A DNA stretch of 64,000 nt. Source: Halobellus salinus. GTDB taxonomy: Archaea; Halobacteriota; Halobacteria; Halobacteriales; Haloferacaceae. Under the pieces are notes generated by a model that was not told the origin of the DNA, made no database searches, and saw only the letters and a list, made by a program, of their open reading frames with translations. Each line of letters begins with the position of its first letter. Within the stretch, counting starts at the first letter, position 1. This document shows, in pieces, positions 54,235-63,050 of the stretch. Both the position numbers and the translations under genes were made by a program. The stretch lies in contig NZ_BMOC01000015.1 in the NCBI RefSeq assembly GCF_014646875.1, positions 1-64,000 of the forward strand, written 5' to 3'.

Positions 54235-55419
54235 CTACTCTTCGCCCACGAGCCGGTCGACCAGCCGCTCGGGGTCGAACCGCTCGATGTCGTCGTACCC
54301 CTGGCCGACGCCCAAAAAGAGGATTGGGCGGCCGGTGACGTACGCGATCGAGATGGCCGCGCCGCCGGAGGAGTCGGCGTCGGCCTTCGTGAGCACGGTC
54401 CCGTTGATCTCGGCGGCGTCGTTGAACTGCTCTGCGCGCTTGACGGCGTCTTGCCCCGCCACCGCCTCGTCGACGAACAGGGTCATATCGGGATCGACCA
54501 CGCGGTCGATCTTCTCCAACTGGGCCATGAGGTCGTCGGAGGTGTGGAGCCGACCAGCGGTGTCGCCGAGCACGACGTCGACGTCGTTGGCCTCGGCGTA
54601 CTCCACGGCGTCGTAGAGCACGGCTGCGGGGTCGCCACCCTGCTCGTGGCTGATGAGCTTCGTCGCCAAGGCGTCGGCGTGCTCGCGGATCTGCTCGTTG
54701 GCGCCGGCGCGGTAGGTGTCCCCGTTGGCCATCACCACGTCCAGTCCCCGCTCCTCGAAGTACCGCGAGAGCTTCGCGATACTCGTGGTCTTGCCGACCC
54801 CGTTGACGCCGGTGAAGACGATGGTGACCGGCTTGTCAGCATCCTGGACCCGCTCGTCGAAGTCGAACTGTCCGACGCTGATCACGTCGTAGAGCGCGTC
54901 GCGAAGCGCGACCTCGACGAGTTCGCCGGTGGTTTCGACCTGCGCGCGGGTTTCGCCGATCATCTTCCCACGAATCGTATCGAGGATCTCCTCGGCGACG
55001 TTCATCTCTACGTCGCTCTCTAAGAGTGCCATCTCGAGGTTCCACAGGGGATCCTCAAGATCCTCCTCTTCGATGATGATCTTCCCCGTGGCGAACGCCG
55101 CCGCGCGCTTGAGCCGGCCGGGGCCTGACTCCTCGTCGTCGTCCTCTTCGAGGGCTGCCGCGGCCTCGTCGGCCGCGAGTCCGCCACCCTCCTCGGGGTC
55201 GCCGCCGCCCTCGGTGGCGAGGTCTGCGTCGCCCGCAACCGGTTCGTCGGCGCCGGCTTCCACGCTGTCGGCCGGGCTGGACGGCCCGCCGGTTCCCTCG
55301 GAGGATTCGTCGGCTTCGGTAGGCGCGTCGGTTTCTGCTTCCGCCTCGGCTTTCTCTTCTGCGGTCTCCTCGACGTCTTCCCGGAAACTGCCCAGTTTGT
55401 CCTTCAGCCCGTCGAACAT
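54235..55419 (-). CDS. ftsY: SRP receptor FtsY
   Basis: The 394-residue protein has a long acidic N-terminal A-domain (about 15-110, Glu/Asp/Ala/Gly-rich), then the NG domain: FTGVNGVGKTTSIAKLS, MANGDTYRAGANEQIREH, LGDTAGRLHTSDDLMAQ and VLTKADADSSGGAAIS. It docks SRP54 at the membrane and releases it with GTP hydrolysis. The ATG at 55419 starts MFDGLKDKLGSF, the family start; an upstream frame overlaps pfdA and is rejected. Confidence 0.97.
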   Translation of the reverse strand: MFDGLKDKLGSFREDVEETAEEKAEAEAETDAPTEADESSEGTGGPSSPADSVEAGADEPVAGDADLATEGGGDPEEGGGLAADEAAAALEEDDDEESGPGRLKRAAAFATGKIIIEEEDLEDPLWNLEMALLESDVEMNVAEEILDTIRGKMIGETRAQVETTGELVEVALRDALYDVISVGQFDFDERVQDADKPVTIVFTGVNGVGKTTSIAKLSRYFEERGLDVVMANGDTYRAGANEQIREHADALATKLISHEQGGDPAAVLYDAVEYAEANDVDVVLGDTAGRLHTSDDLMAQLEKIDRVVDPDMTLFVDEAVAGQDAVKRAEQFNDAAEINGTVLTKADADSSGGAAISIAYVTGRPILFLGVGQGYDDIERFDPERLVDRLVGEE

Positions 55420-55426
55420 CTCGGTC

Positions 55427-55882
55427 CTACTCGCCGTCGCCCTGCATCTGCTGTTGCTGCATCTGCTGTTGCTGCATCTGCTGTTGCATCTGCTGGGCCT
55501 GCTGTTCGAGTTCGGAGCTCTCCGCTTCGAGTTCGTCGACCTCCGCTTGGACGTCGTCGATTCGGCCGTCGAGGGCGTCCTGCTTCGTCCGCAGGGCGTC
55601 GACCGCATCGTCGGCCTCCTGCTCGGCCGCGAAGTCGCCGCCGAGATCGACGATGATCTCGTCGATGTCTTGGATCTCCGCGCGGATGTACGCGCCGCCG
55701 CCCAACGGCACCTGGACCGTCGACCCGGTGTCGAGCGTCTCGATCGCCTCGACTGCGTCGTTGATGTCGGACTGCTCGGTCTGGAGGTCGTCGATCTCGG
55801 ACTGCAGCGTTTCGATCTCCTCGTCGATGGCCTGAAGCTCCTGGGAGAGCTGCTGGAGCTGCTGTTGCCCGCCGCCCATCAT
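55427..55882 (-). CDS. pfdA: Prefoldin alpha subunit
   Basis: The 151-residue chaperone subunit has two helices around a short beta hairpin: QQLQQLSQELQAIDEEIETLQ..., then TVQVPLGGGAYIRAEIQDIDEIIVDLGGDF (about 54-83), then the second coiled coil. It ends in a glutamine/methionine-rich repeat (QQMQQQ) encoded by CTG/TTG repeats. Two alpha and four beta subunits form the hexamer that hands unfolded protein to the thermosome. Its ATG overlaps the rpl18a stop. Confidence 0.93.
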   Translation of the reverse strand: MMGGGQQQLQQLSQELQAIDEEIETLQSEIDDLQTEQSDINDAVEAIETLDTGSTVQVPLGGGAYIRAEIQDIDEIIVDLGGDFAAEQEADDAVDALRTKQDALDGRIDDVQAEVDELEAESSELEQQAQQMQQQMQQQQMQQQQMQGDGE

Positions 55883-56070
55883 GCTGTGGCCTCCCCGGCG
55901 GCGGCGACGTCGTCGACCTCGATCTGGGTGCGCTTGAGCCCGTGCTGGCTCCCGATGTTCGCGTACACACGCTCGCGAGCGACGTTCTCGTTCGGCGCCT
56001 CGACGACCGTGTCGAACTTGCTGTAGCCGTCACGGCTCTGGAATCGGCCGCTCACCGCGTACTCACTCAT
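55879..56070 (-). CDS. rpl18a: Ribosomal protein L18Ae (LX)
   Basis: The 63-residue protein starts SEYAVSGRFQSRDGYSKFDTVVEAPNENVARERVYANIGSQHGLKRTQIEVDDV, the LX pattern of archaeal large subunits. It binds 23S rRNA near the stalk base. ATG at 56070 is used; upstream codons are not conserved. It overlaps pfdA by ATGA. The 124 bases between it and tif6 may hold its own promoter, which was not clear. Confidence 0.92.
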   Translation of the reverse strand: MSEYAVSGRFQSRDGYSKFDTVVEAPNENVARERVYANIGSQHGLKRTQIEVDDVAAAGEATA

Positions 56071-56194
56071 ACTGTGTGGTTCCCGAGCGACGGGGAAGTA
56101 TCTTCCTACTCGGTACGCTCCGAACCGGTCCGATCGTGGCACGAAAACACGACTCTAAGGGACCGAAACGGCCGCACGGCGACGGGGGCGCAGC

Positions 56195-56860
56195 CTACTC
56201 CAGATATCCGAGCGCGTCCTCGACCCGGGTCAGCTCCGGCCCGGTGGTATCCTCGCCAGCGACGTAGCCCGCCTCGGTGGCGACCAAGCCCGACCCGACC
56301 AGCGGGGCGCCGTAGTTGACGGTCCCGATGTCCGCGCGGACGTCGAGCCGCTCTTCGACCGCCTCGATCTCCGGCTCGCGGGCTTTCGGGTGGCAGAGCA
56401 CGCCCTGGTTGGTCGCGACCGCCGCGGTCCCCACAGTCCGAACGTCGGCGATGTCGCCGCGCTCAACGGGGACCTCAAGCGCCGATTTAACGGCGTCGAC
56501 CGCGTCGTCCGAGAGATCCGGGTGGACGTACGCGCCGTAGTCGTTCGCGAGCACAACGTTGCCCGCGGCGTTGATCCGGCCGGGCAGCTCCGTCACGGGA
56601 ACCCCTGCGGCCGACTCGATGGTCTCTTTCTCGCGCTCCTTCGCCCGGCTGGTGACAAGCAGCCCGTTCTCGTTGCCGACCACCAGGGCGCCAGCGGTCC
56701 CGGAGCCACCGACAGTCGTCGCCACCGCGGGGACGCCGAGTTCGTCGCTCATCGCGTCGACGACGTCGCTCTCGGCATCCGAACGAACGACGAGAACGTG
56801 GTCCGTCGCGCGGGCGAACACGCCGACGTACGGCGACCCGGCGAAGGAGGCGCGGAGCAC
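56195..56860 (-). CDS. tif6: Translation initiation factor 6 (aIF6)
   Basis: The 221-residue protein is a five-fold pseudo-symmetric propeller of alpha/beta repeats. It starts [23 protein letters not shown] and has [70 protein letters not shown] and [22 protein letters not shown] repeats. It binds the large subunit and prevents premature joining. The start is a GTG at 56860, one base after the rpl31e stop, so the two are coupled. Confidence 0.95.
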   Translation of the reverse strand: MLRASFAGSPYVGVFARATDHVLVVRSDAESDVVDAMSDELGVPAVATTVGGSGTAGALVVGNENGLLVTSRAKEREKETIESAAGVPVTELPGRINAAGNVVLANDYGAYVHPDLSDDAVDAVKSALEVPVERGDIADVRTVGTAAVATNQGVLCHPKAREPEIEAVEERLDVRADIGTVNYGAPLVGSGLVATEAGYVAGEDTTGPELTRVEDALGYLE

Positions 56861-56861
56861 G

Positions 56862-57140
56862 TTATTCGGCCGGCTCCGCCTCGACGATCGACTCGCCGTC
56901 CTCGTCGAACCGGGCGGCGCGAACGCGGAGCTTGCTCGGGGGCTTCTGCTTCCCACGAGCCCACACCGTCTCGTTGAGCGAGGGATCCAGCCGGACTGCG
57001 TCCTCGTCGACGCTGAACTGCGTCGCGAGGTGTTCGCGGATCAGTGCCATCGCCCGCCCCGCCTGCTCGTGGCCGGGAACGGCTTTGACATCCCGGAGCG
57101 GCACCGTGACGACGCGCTCCTCGAAGTCGCTTGCACTCAT
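56862..57140 (-). CDS. rpl31e: Ribosomal protein L31e
   Basis: The 92-residue protein matches L31e: [37 protein letters not shown], then [32 protein letters not shown]. It lies at the exit tunnel of the large subunit. It follows rpl39e by two bases and precedes tif6 by one. Confidence 0.96.
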   Translation of the reverse strand: MSASDFEERVVTVPLRDVKAVPGHEQAGRAMALIREHLATQFSVDEDAVRLDPSLNETVWARGKQKPPSKLRVRAARFDEDGESIVEAEPAE

Positions 57141-57142
57141 CC

Positions 57143-57295
57143 TTACTCGTCCGTGTCGCTACGGCGCCAGTTGCGTCGCTTGGGGTTTCGCGTGACGTCC
57201 ATGTCGGTCTTCATCATCACCCACGCGGGGACCCGCGTGTTCTGCCGCTCTAGCTTCGCAAGCCGCTTCTTTTTGGCCTTCGAGTTGTTGCCCAT
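57143..57295 (-). CDS. rpl39e: Ribosomal protein L39e
   Basis: A 50-residue basic protein reads from the ATG at 57295: [20 protein letters not shown], then [11 protein letters not shown] and the end [15 protein letters not shown]. This is the L39e pattern (KKRLAK, PxWVxxKT, NPKRRxWRR). It lines the peptide exit tunnel. It heads the operon rpl39e-rpl31e-tif6-rpl18a-pfdA-ftsY. A TTTTAT box lies about 36 bases upstream (57329-57335, minus strand). Confidence 0.95.
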   Translation of the reverse strand: MGNNSKAKKKRLAKLERQNTRVPAWVMMKTDMDVTRNPKRRNWRRSDTDE

Positions 57296-57426
57296 AGTGA
57301 TCGCTCATACCGCCGCACCGCATAAAATCCTGTTCCTTTGCGGGCGATCCGGTTCGACTGGGAGCTGCGACTCCGGGGTCGCGCGTCGGTAGCGTCTTGC
57401 CCCTGGCGGGGGTACGTATAGGGGCA

Positions 57427-57879
57427 ATGTCAGACGAGGTTGTTCGGCTCCTGCAGAAAGCCTACCAGGACGAGATCGAGACCGTGATGAACTACATGAC
57501 CAACTCCATCGTCCTCGACGGCGTCCGCGCCGAGGAGATCAAGGAGTCCCTCCAGCAGGAGGTCCAGGAGGAACTCGGCCACGCCGAACAGCTGGGCAAC
57601 CGGCTGAAGCAACTCGACGAGAACCCACCGGGCTCGACCGCGTTCGAGGCCACGCAGACGAGCCTCCAACCTCCCGAGGACACCACCGACGTGCTCTCGG
57701 TCATCGACGGGGTGCTCGACGCCGAGGAGGGCGCGATCGAGACCTACCGGGCGCTTATCTCGGCCGCCGAAGAGGCGGACGACCCCGTGACCGAGGATCT
57801 CGCGGTGACCCTGCTCGCCGACGAGGAGGCCCACCGCACGGAGTTCCGCGGGTACCGGAAGGAGTACAGTCGAGAGTAG
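57427..57879 (+). CDS. Ferritin-like di-iron protein
   Basis: The 150-residue four-helix protein keeps the carboxylate-His pattern: DEIETVMNYM (about 15-24), QEELGHAEQLGNRL (47-60), EEGAIETYRALIS and LADEEAHRTEF. It belongs to the ferritin/rubrerythrin-like superfamily found in haloarchaea, related to DPS-like and bacterioferritin proteins. Iron storage or peroxide detoxification is likely, but the exact activity is unknown. The ATG at 57427 is preferred to an in-frame start 10 codons upstream. Confidence 0.82.
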   Translation: MSDEVVRLLQKAYQDEIETVMNYMTNSIVLDGVRAEEIKESLQQEVQEELGHAEQLGNRLKQLDENPPGSTAFEATQTSLQPPEDTTDVLSVIDGVLDAEEGAIETYRALISAAEEADDPVTEDLAVTLLADEEAHRTEFRGYRKEYSRE

Positions 57880-57911
57880 TCGAGGAGGCAATCGACCCCA
57901 GGCCGACGCAC

Positions 57912-58637
57912 TCACACCGGAACCACGCCCACGACCGCAACCCCGACGAGCCCGGCCGTGACGGCAAGTCCGACGGCGTCGGCCCGGCCGAACCGGAGTT
58001 CCGGAAGCGTCGGGTTCCACGCGAAACACCGCGCCCGGAGCGCGAGCGCCAGTTGGTCGGCCCGCCCCAACGCCCGTCGGATCCCCGCCGCGGCGACGAC
58101 CGTCATCCGATCTCTCAGCCCCTGTTCCCCGCCCACCCGGGCTGCCGACGCGTCCCGGACCCGTCGGAGATCCGCCCGCAACAGGGGGAGAAACCGGAAT
58201 ACGAGCGCCACGCCGACCCCGAGGAGCCGGCCCGGACGGCCGGGCACCAGCCGTTGGATCGCCGCCCGGGACTCCCTGACCGGCGTTGTGTGGAGGTAGA
58301 CCGCCGAAACGGCGAGCACGAGCAGGACCCGGTAGCTCGCAAGCACCGGGCCGGTCGCCGCTCCGGGGTCGACGCCGACGCTCCACGGCCGGATCTCAAC
58401 GACCGAGACAACCGGCCCAGCGACCAGAAACGGCAGCGCGGGGAGGTAGCCTCGGATCGCATCAACCGGAGAGAGCCGCCCGGCAGCGAGGAACACGGCC
58501 GCGACGAGCGTGAACCCGGCCAGTCCACGGGGCGTGGTGTAGACGAACGCCGCAGCGGCGAAGGCGGCCTGCGCCAGCAGTTTCGTCCGCGGGTCGAGCC
58601 GGTGGGCGAGGGAGTCGCCAGGGGTGTAGCTCAGCAT
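57912..58637 (-). CDS. bioN: ECF transporter T component of the biotin importer
   Basis: The 241-residue membrane protein is a CbiQ/EcfT type. It starts SYTPGDSLAHRLDPRTKLLAQAAFAAAAF and carries the coupling-helix arginine motifs AARVGGEQGLRDRM (about 175) and ALRARCF (about 210). It binds the ATPase and the substrate subunit BioY. It overlaps the ATPase gene by seven bases. Together with BioM and BioY it imports biotin. Confidence 0.88.
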   Translation of the reverse strand: MLSYTPGDSLAHRLDPRTKLLAQAAFAAAAFVYTTPRGLAGFTLVAAVFLAAGRLSPVDAIRGYLPALPFLVAGPVVSVVEIRPWSVGVDPGAATGPVLASYRVLLVLAVSAVYLHTTPVRESRAAIQRLVPGRPGRLLGVGVALVFRFLPLLRADLRRVRDASAARVGGEQGLRDRMTVVAAAGIRRALGRADQLALALRARCFAWNPTLPELRFGRADAVGLAVTAGLVGVAVVGVVPV

Positions 58638-59407
58638 CGTCGGTCCCGTGGTGCCGCGTCCGACGACCCGTCCCCGTCGGGGCCGGCGCTCGTCGACCCA
58701 CACGCCGGATCCGGAACCCGAACCCCGTACGCCGGCAGCGATGCGGCCGCCTCGTCGGGCGGTGCATCGACGACGACCCGGCCCTCGGCCATCGCCACGA
58801 CCCGATCCGCGAGGTCGAGCACGTCCCGGAGGTCGTGGGTCACGATTACCAGTCCCGTGCCCGAGGCGCTGAGTTCCCTGAGTCGGTCGACGACGGACGT
58901 CCGCGCCGGCGCGTCGAGCCCGGTGAACGGCTCGTCGAGGACGAGATGATCCGGCTCCATAGCGAGCGCGCCGGCGACCGCGACCCGCTGGCGCTCCCCG
59001 CCGGAGAGTTCGCCGACTCTGACACCCTTGCGCCCGTCGAGGTCCACTGCCGACAGCGATGCCGCCACGCGGCGGTCGATCTCCGCGCGACCGAGTCCGA
59101 GGTTCTCCGGCCCGAACGCCACGTCGGCGCCGACGGTGGCGGCGACGAGTTGGTCCCGCGGCTCCTGGAACACGATACCGACGGCGGTCCGCGCGGCGAC
59201 GAGATCCGCTCCGACGCGGCGACCGTTCACCTCGACTCGGCCCTCGTCCGACTCCAGCAGCCCGTTGAAATGGCGGACCAGCGTGGTCTTCCCGGACCCG
59301 TTCGCGCCCGCGAGCACGACGCATTCCCCGTCCGGGATCGACAGCGACACGCTGTCGACTGCGACGACGTCGCCGTAGCGGTGGACGAGGTTGACGGTCC
59401 GGATCAC
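58631..59407 (-). CDS. bioM: ECF transporter ATPase of the biotin importer
   Basis: The 258-residue ATPase has Walker A VLAGANGSGKTTLVRHF (about 31-47), Q-loop GIVFQEPRDQLVAATVGADVAFGPENLGL, signature VGELSGGERQRVAVAGALA and Walker B HLVLDEPFTGLDAP, with switch IVTHDLRDV. It powers BioN-BioY. The start is GTG (59407). Its last residues overlap bioN, and bioY lies 28 bases upstream; all three form one operon. Confidence 0.9.
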   Translation of the reverse strand: MIRTVNLVHRYGDVVAVDSVSLSIPDGECVVLAGANGSGKTTLVRHFNGLLESDEGRVEVNGRRVGADLVAARTAVGIVFQEPRDQLVAATVGADVAFGPENLGLGRAEIDRRVAASLSAVDLDGRKGVRVGELSGGERQRVAVAGALAMEPDHLVLDEPFTGLDAPARTSVVDRLRELSASGTGLVIVTHDLRDVLDLADRVVAMAEGRVVVDAPPDEAAASLPAYGVRVPDPACGSTSAGPDGDGSSDAAPRDRRC

Positions 59408-59435
59408 GGGCGGGACAGATCCATCGGCGACACTG

Positions 59436-60017
59436 TCAGGCCGCCGCGGCGGCGTCGCTCCGGACGATCCCCACAGCGGCGGCGATCTTCACCGCCTCAA
59501 CGGGGACGAACGCAACCGCGCTCACCACGAACGCCTCGACCAGCCCGACGTCCTGGACCACGGCGAACCCGACGGTCCCCAGCGCGTAGATCACGGCAGT
59601 CCCGGCGACCATCGCTGTCACGAGCCGGACGGTCCGGACTGCCTCCGGGTCTGCAAGCCCGTCGAACCCGTGGACAACGGCCCCGACCAGCGCCGCCGCG
59701 ATCGGGTACGACCAGAGGAAGCCCGCGGTCGACCCAGCCAGCGGGCCGAGCCCCGCCGATCCGCCCGCGAAGACCGGCGCGCCCGCCGCCCCCGCGGCGA
59801 GGTAGAAGGTCAAAGAGGCGCCGCCCCAGACGGGACCGAGGAAGATCCCCGCGAGGAACACGCCCAACACCTGGAGGCTCACCGGGACCGGCGAGACCGG
59901 ATTCGGGAACGATACGTACGCGAACGCGCCGGTGAGCGCCGCGAACAGCGCCGCGCGCGCGACGTTGCCCGCGACCTCCTCCCCGACGAGCTCGACCGTC
60001 TCCGTCTCTGTCGCCAT
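59436..60017 (-). CDS. bioY: Biotin-binding subunit BioY
   Basis: The 193-residue S component has six helices. The BioY signature GAFAYVSFPNPVSPVPVSLQVLGVFLAGIFLGPVWGGAS (about 30-68) and TFYLAAGAAGAPVFAGGSAGLGPLAGSTAGFLWSYP are complete, including the polar residues lining the biotin site. It is the first gene of the bioY-bioM-bioN operon. The promoter sits in a BirA-like operator (60033-60060). Confidence 0.95.
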   Translation of the reverse strand: MATETETVELVGEEVAGNVARAALFAALTGAFAYVSFPNPVSPVPVSLQVLGVFLAGIFLGPVWGGASLTFYLAAGAAGAPVFAGGSAGLGPLAGSTAGFLWSYPIAAALVGAVVHGFDGLADPEAVRTVRLVTAMVAGTAVIYALGTVGFAVVQDVGLVEAFVVSAVAFVPVEAVKIAAAVGIVRSDAAAAA

Positions 60018-60032
60018 ACCGACACCAACCTC

Positions 60033-60060
60033 GTAAACCTGTTTTAATCGTTCGGTTTAC
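60033..60060. promoter_or_regulatory. BirA-type biotin operator over the bioY promoter
   Basis: GTAAACC (60033-60039) and GGTTTAC (60054-60060) are perfect inverted halves 14 bases apart, the known consensus of the BirA operator, TTGTAAACC-N14/15-GGTTTACAA. The spacer contains GATTAAAAC on the minus strand, centred about 28 bases before the bioY ATG, so the operator brackets the TATA box. A biotinyl-AMP-bound BirA would block TBP. Confidence 0.85.
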
Positions 60061-60101
60061 CACAGCAACATTTGTAGGTCACGCGCCCGTGCCCCTCAAC
60101 T

Positions 60102-60782
60102 ATGGACGAAAAGACCGCCGACCTCCGGGACCTCTTCGTGGAGACCACCGGCGAGGAAGCGGTGACCGAGTCCCAGACCGCCGCTCGCGGGTCGCTGTCG
60201 GCCGGAGACGCCGACGACGACGCGGTCGACGAGCGGCTCGCGGCCATCGTCGGCGAGATGGCCGATCGCGACGGGTTCGATTCGAACCTCCCCGAATCGG
60301 ATCTGTGTCGCGTGGTGCGGGCGTTCTTCGACCCCGACACCGACGCTGCCGGTCCCGCGACGTGGTCCGCAGCGGCCGACGCGGCGGTGGCGGAGTCGCT
60401 GTCGGCGGATGTCGACGCCGACGCGGTGTTCCGCGCCCGACTGGATCTCCACCTCGTCGCCGAGGCCGACCGCGATGCGCCGGTCCCGTACGCCGACCTC
60501 CGGGCACTCGTCTCCGAGGCGTCTGCACCCGACGAGCCGGCTGCCGCCGACGACGGGGCGCTCGCGGCGGCGCTTCCGGAGAGCGTGGAGCCGGAGACGG
60601 CCAGTCGGTGCCGCCGGGTCGTTGCGGCCGACCTCGCCTCCCGGCGGGTGAACCACCGGTACCGCGACGCGTTCGCCGATCTCCTCACTGACGCGGAGAT
60701 ATCCACTCGTCTCGCTGCCGACGCCCGCCGCGACGGCCTCGAGGAAGCCACCGAGGACCTCGAGACCGACGTGTCGCTGTAG
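60102..60782 (+). CDS. cmi4: Conditioned-medium-induced protein 4 family (Cmi4-like)
   Basis: The 226-residue acidic protein starts MDEKTADLRDLFVETTGEEAVTESQ and has DLCRVVRAFFD near residue 68 and VFRARLDLHLV near 108, matching the haloarchaeal Cmi4 family as I remember it. The whole protein is helical and hydrophilic without enzymatic motifs. The family name derives from induction by spent medium in a haloalkaliphile; function is unknown. It is divergent from bioY and may share the intervening region and its operator. Confidence 0.65.
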   Translation: MDEKTADLRDLFVETTGEEAVTESQTAARGSLSAGDADDDAVDERLAAIVGEMADRDGFDSNLPESDLCRVVRAFFDPDTDAAGPATWSAAADAAVAESLSADVDADAVFRARLDLHLVAEADRDAPVPYADLRALVSEASAPDEPAAADDGALAAALPESVEPETASRCRRVVAADLASRRVNHRYRDAFADLLTDAEISTRLAADARRDGLEEATEDLETDVSL

Positions 60783-60801
60783 CGGTTCGGGGGTCGGGTA
60801 T

Positions 60802-60856
60802 GGCGGGGCCATCACGATGGGGAAGTGCAGGCGGGGCCTCACGATGGGGAAGTGCA
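60802..60856. repeat. 27/28-base tandem repeat upstream of the MacB-type ABC operon
   Basis: GGCGGGGCC followed by TCACGATGGGGAAGTGCA occurs twice (60802-60829 and 60830-60856); the first copy has one extra A. The pair lies between cmi4 and the ABC transporter, about 55-110 bases before its start. Confidence 0.85.
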
Positions 60857-60910
60857 CCCGGCCACCCCGGTGGGGGAGGCGTTTTCCCGCTCCGGCGTCT
60901 ACCTCAACTG

Positions 60911-61816
60911 ATGTGTCCACCACCGGACGGGCCGGTACCCGAGAGCAACGCCGGCGGTGACGCGGCGCCGGAGTCGGCCGGCGCCGCCGGTCTCGGGACC
61001 GACTCGCTCGTCACACTCGACGGGGTCACCAAAACCTACAACCTGGGCGGGACCGTCACCGCGCTCGACGACGTGTCGGTCTCGCTCGACGAGGGCTCCT
61101 ACACCGCGGTGATGGGGCCGAGCGGGTCGGGGAAGTCGACGCTTCTCAATCTGGTCGGCGGGCTCGACACCGCCGATGCCGGGACCGTCCGCGTCGACGG
61201 CGTCGACCTGGGACGGGTCTCGGAGACCCGCCGCGCGGAGAAACGGGGGACTGCAATCGGGTTCGTGTTCCAGACGTTCAACCTGATGCCGCGGCTGACT
61301 GCGGTCGAGAACGTGTCGCTCCCGCTGGTGTTCGACGGGTGGCCTCGCGAAAAGCGGCTGGCCCGGGCGCGGGACGTGCTCAATGACGTCGGACTCGGCG
61401 ACCGGTACGACCACAAACCCGCGGAGCTCTCCGGCGGCCAGCGCCAGCGGGTCGCGATCGCCCGTGCGCTCGCGCCCGATCCGTCGCTGCTTCTGGCGGA
61501 CGAACCCACCGGCAACGTGGACACCGACACCGGTGCGGCGATTATGCGCCTGCTCGCGGAGATCCACGACCGGGGAAACACCATCCTGCTCGTGACCCAC
61601 GCCCGCCGGATCGCCGAACACGCAGAGCGGATCGTCCACGTCCGGGACGGCCGGATCGAACGGATCGAAGCTGTCGAGCGCCGTCGCCCTTACGACGGCG
61701 GCGACCACGACGGAGGAGACACTGGCGCCCGCACCGGCACCGACGACCGCGACGGAGGCGACGCCGACGGATCACCCGCCCGCGACCCGGGGGTGGAGCC
61801 GGATGGATCCGCGTGA
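60911..61816 (+). CDS. ABC transporter ATPase, MacB/LolD type
   Basis: The ATPase has 301 residues. VTKTYNLGGTVTALDDVSVSLDEGSY leads to Walker A VMGPSGSGKSTLLNLVGG; signature ELSGGQRQRVAIARAL and Walker B LLLADEPTGNVDTDTG follow, with VTHARRIAEHAERIV. A tail of about 40 Asp/Gly-rich residues is specific to halophiles. ATG at 60911 is chosen; further in-frame codons reach 60800 but run through the upstream repeat. It overlaps the permease gene by 14 bases and works with it. Confidence 0.9.
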   Translation: MCPPPDGPVPESNAGGDAAPESAGAAGLGTDSLVTLDGVTKTYNLGGTVTALDDVSVSLDEGSYTAVMGPSGSGKSTLLNLVGGLDTADAGTVRVDGVDLGRVSETRRAEKRGTAIGFVFQTFNLMPRLTAVENVSLPLVFDGWPREKRLARARDVLNDVGLGDRYDHKPAELSGGQRQRVAIARALAPDPSLLLADEPTGNVDTDTGAAIMRLLAEIHDRGNTILLVTHARRIAEHAERIVHVRDGRIERIEAVERRRPYDGGDHDGGDTGARTGTDDRDGGDADGSPARDPGVEPDGSA

Positions 61817-63050
61817 GGCGCTCCGGATCGCGGCCCGGTCGATCCGCGCCCACCGGCTTCGCTCGGGACTGACGGTCGTCGGGATGGTGATCGGGATCGC
61901 GTCGGTGGTCGCGTTCGCGACGTTCGGCGCAAGCGTCCAGGCCGCCGTCATCGGCGACATCGGCGACACGAACGCCAACAACATCTTCGTCGCGCCCGCG
62001 AGTGTCGACGACGACTCCCCCGGGGGCGAGGAACTCGCCGCCACCCGCCCGGTGTTCACGGGGATCGACGTCGACCGGATCCGTGATCAGCCGGAGGTGA
62101 CGGCGGTGATTCCACAGGGGCTGGTCGGGCTCTCGTCGGTCACGTACGGCAACCAGACTGTGGCACAGCAGCAGGCGACCGCGACAGTCCCGGCGACGTT
62201 CACCGACTCGAACACCGTCGCCGGGCGCGGGTTCGAGTCGGGCGCCGACGAGGCCGTTCTCAACGAGGCCGCCGCCCGGTCGTTCGACGAGAACGTCACC
62301 GTCGGCTCGACTCTCCGACTCGCGCTGGCGTCGGGGGAGACCCGGAACGTCACGGTCGTCGGCATTGTCTCCGGCACCCGCGGCGGCTTCCTCTCGGGGT
62401 TCGGCGACGATACGCCCCGGATCTTCCTCCCGGTCGATCCGTTCTACGCGACGGTCATCGCGAGCCCCTCCGTCGGGGCCGATATCCGCGTGTATCCGCA
62501 ACTCACGGTGGTCGCGGCCCCCGACGCGGTCCCCGGTGTGAAAGACCGGACCGAGGCGTATCTCACGACTGACTCCGACGCCGCCCAGTTGCTCGCGGAT
62601 GGGACCGAGATCCGGGTCCAAACCAGCGAGGACATCGTCGGCGCAATCCAGGACGTGATCTCGCAGATCACCCGGTTCGTGACCGGGATCGCGGTGATCT
62701 CGCTCGTGGTCGCCGCCATCGGCATCGCCAACATCACCCTCGTCTCCGTCACCGAGCGCACCAAGGAGATCGGGATCATGAAGGCCGTCGGCGCGACCAA
62801 CCGCGACACGATGCAGCTGTTTCTCACCGAGTCGGTGTTGTTGGGCACCACCGGCGCGGTGCTTGGCGTGCCCGTCGGGCTCGCGGTCGCGTGGGGCGCG
62901 ACGCGGTTCGCGGACGTCGCGCTCACGCTCGCCGTCGATTGGATGATTTTCGCGGTCGTGGTCGGGGTCGGCGTCGGGATTGTCGCCGGGCTCTACCCCG
63001 CGTGGCGCGCCTCGCGAGTCGACCCGATCGACGCGCTGCGCTACGAGTGA
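61803..63050 (+). CDS. MacB-type permease (FtsX family)
   Basis: The 415-residue protein has one N-terminal helix (LRSGLTVVGMVIGIASVVAFATFG), a large external MacB-like domain (about 45-285), and three C-terminal helices with the FtsX pattern VTERTKEIGIMKAVGATNRDTMQLFLTESVLLG (about 319-352) and ...GIVAGLYPAWRASRVDPIDALRYE at the end. With the preceding ATPase it forms an ABC transporter of the macrolide/lipoprotein-type (mechanotransmission) class; the substrate is unknown. Confidence 0.9.
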   Translation: MDPREALRIAARSIRAHRLRSGLTVVGMVIGIASVVAFATFGASVQAAVIGDIGDTNANNIFVAPASVDDDSPGGEELAATRPVFTGIDVDRIRDQPEVTAVIPQGLVGLSSVTYGNQTVAQQQATATVPATFTDSNTVAGRGFESGADEAVLNEAAARSFDENVTVGSTLRLALASGETRNVTVVGIVSGTRGGFLSGFGDDTPRIFLPVDPFYATVIASPSVGADIRVYPQLTVVAAPDAVPGVKDRTEAYLTTDSDAAQLLADGTEIRVQTSEDIVGAIQDVISQITRFVTGIAVISLVVAAIGIANITLVSVTERTKEIGIMKAVGATNRDTMQLFLTESVLLGTTGAVLGVPVGLAVAWGATRFADVALTLAVDWMIFAVVVGVGVGIVAGLYPAWRASRVDPIDALRYE

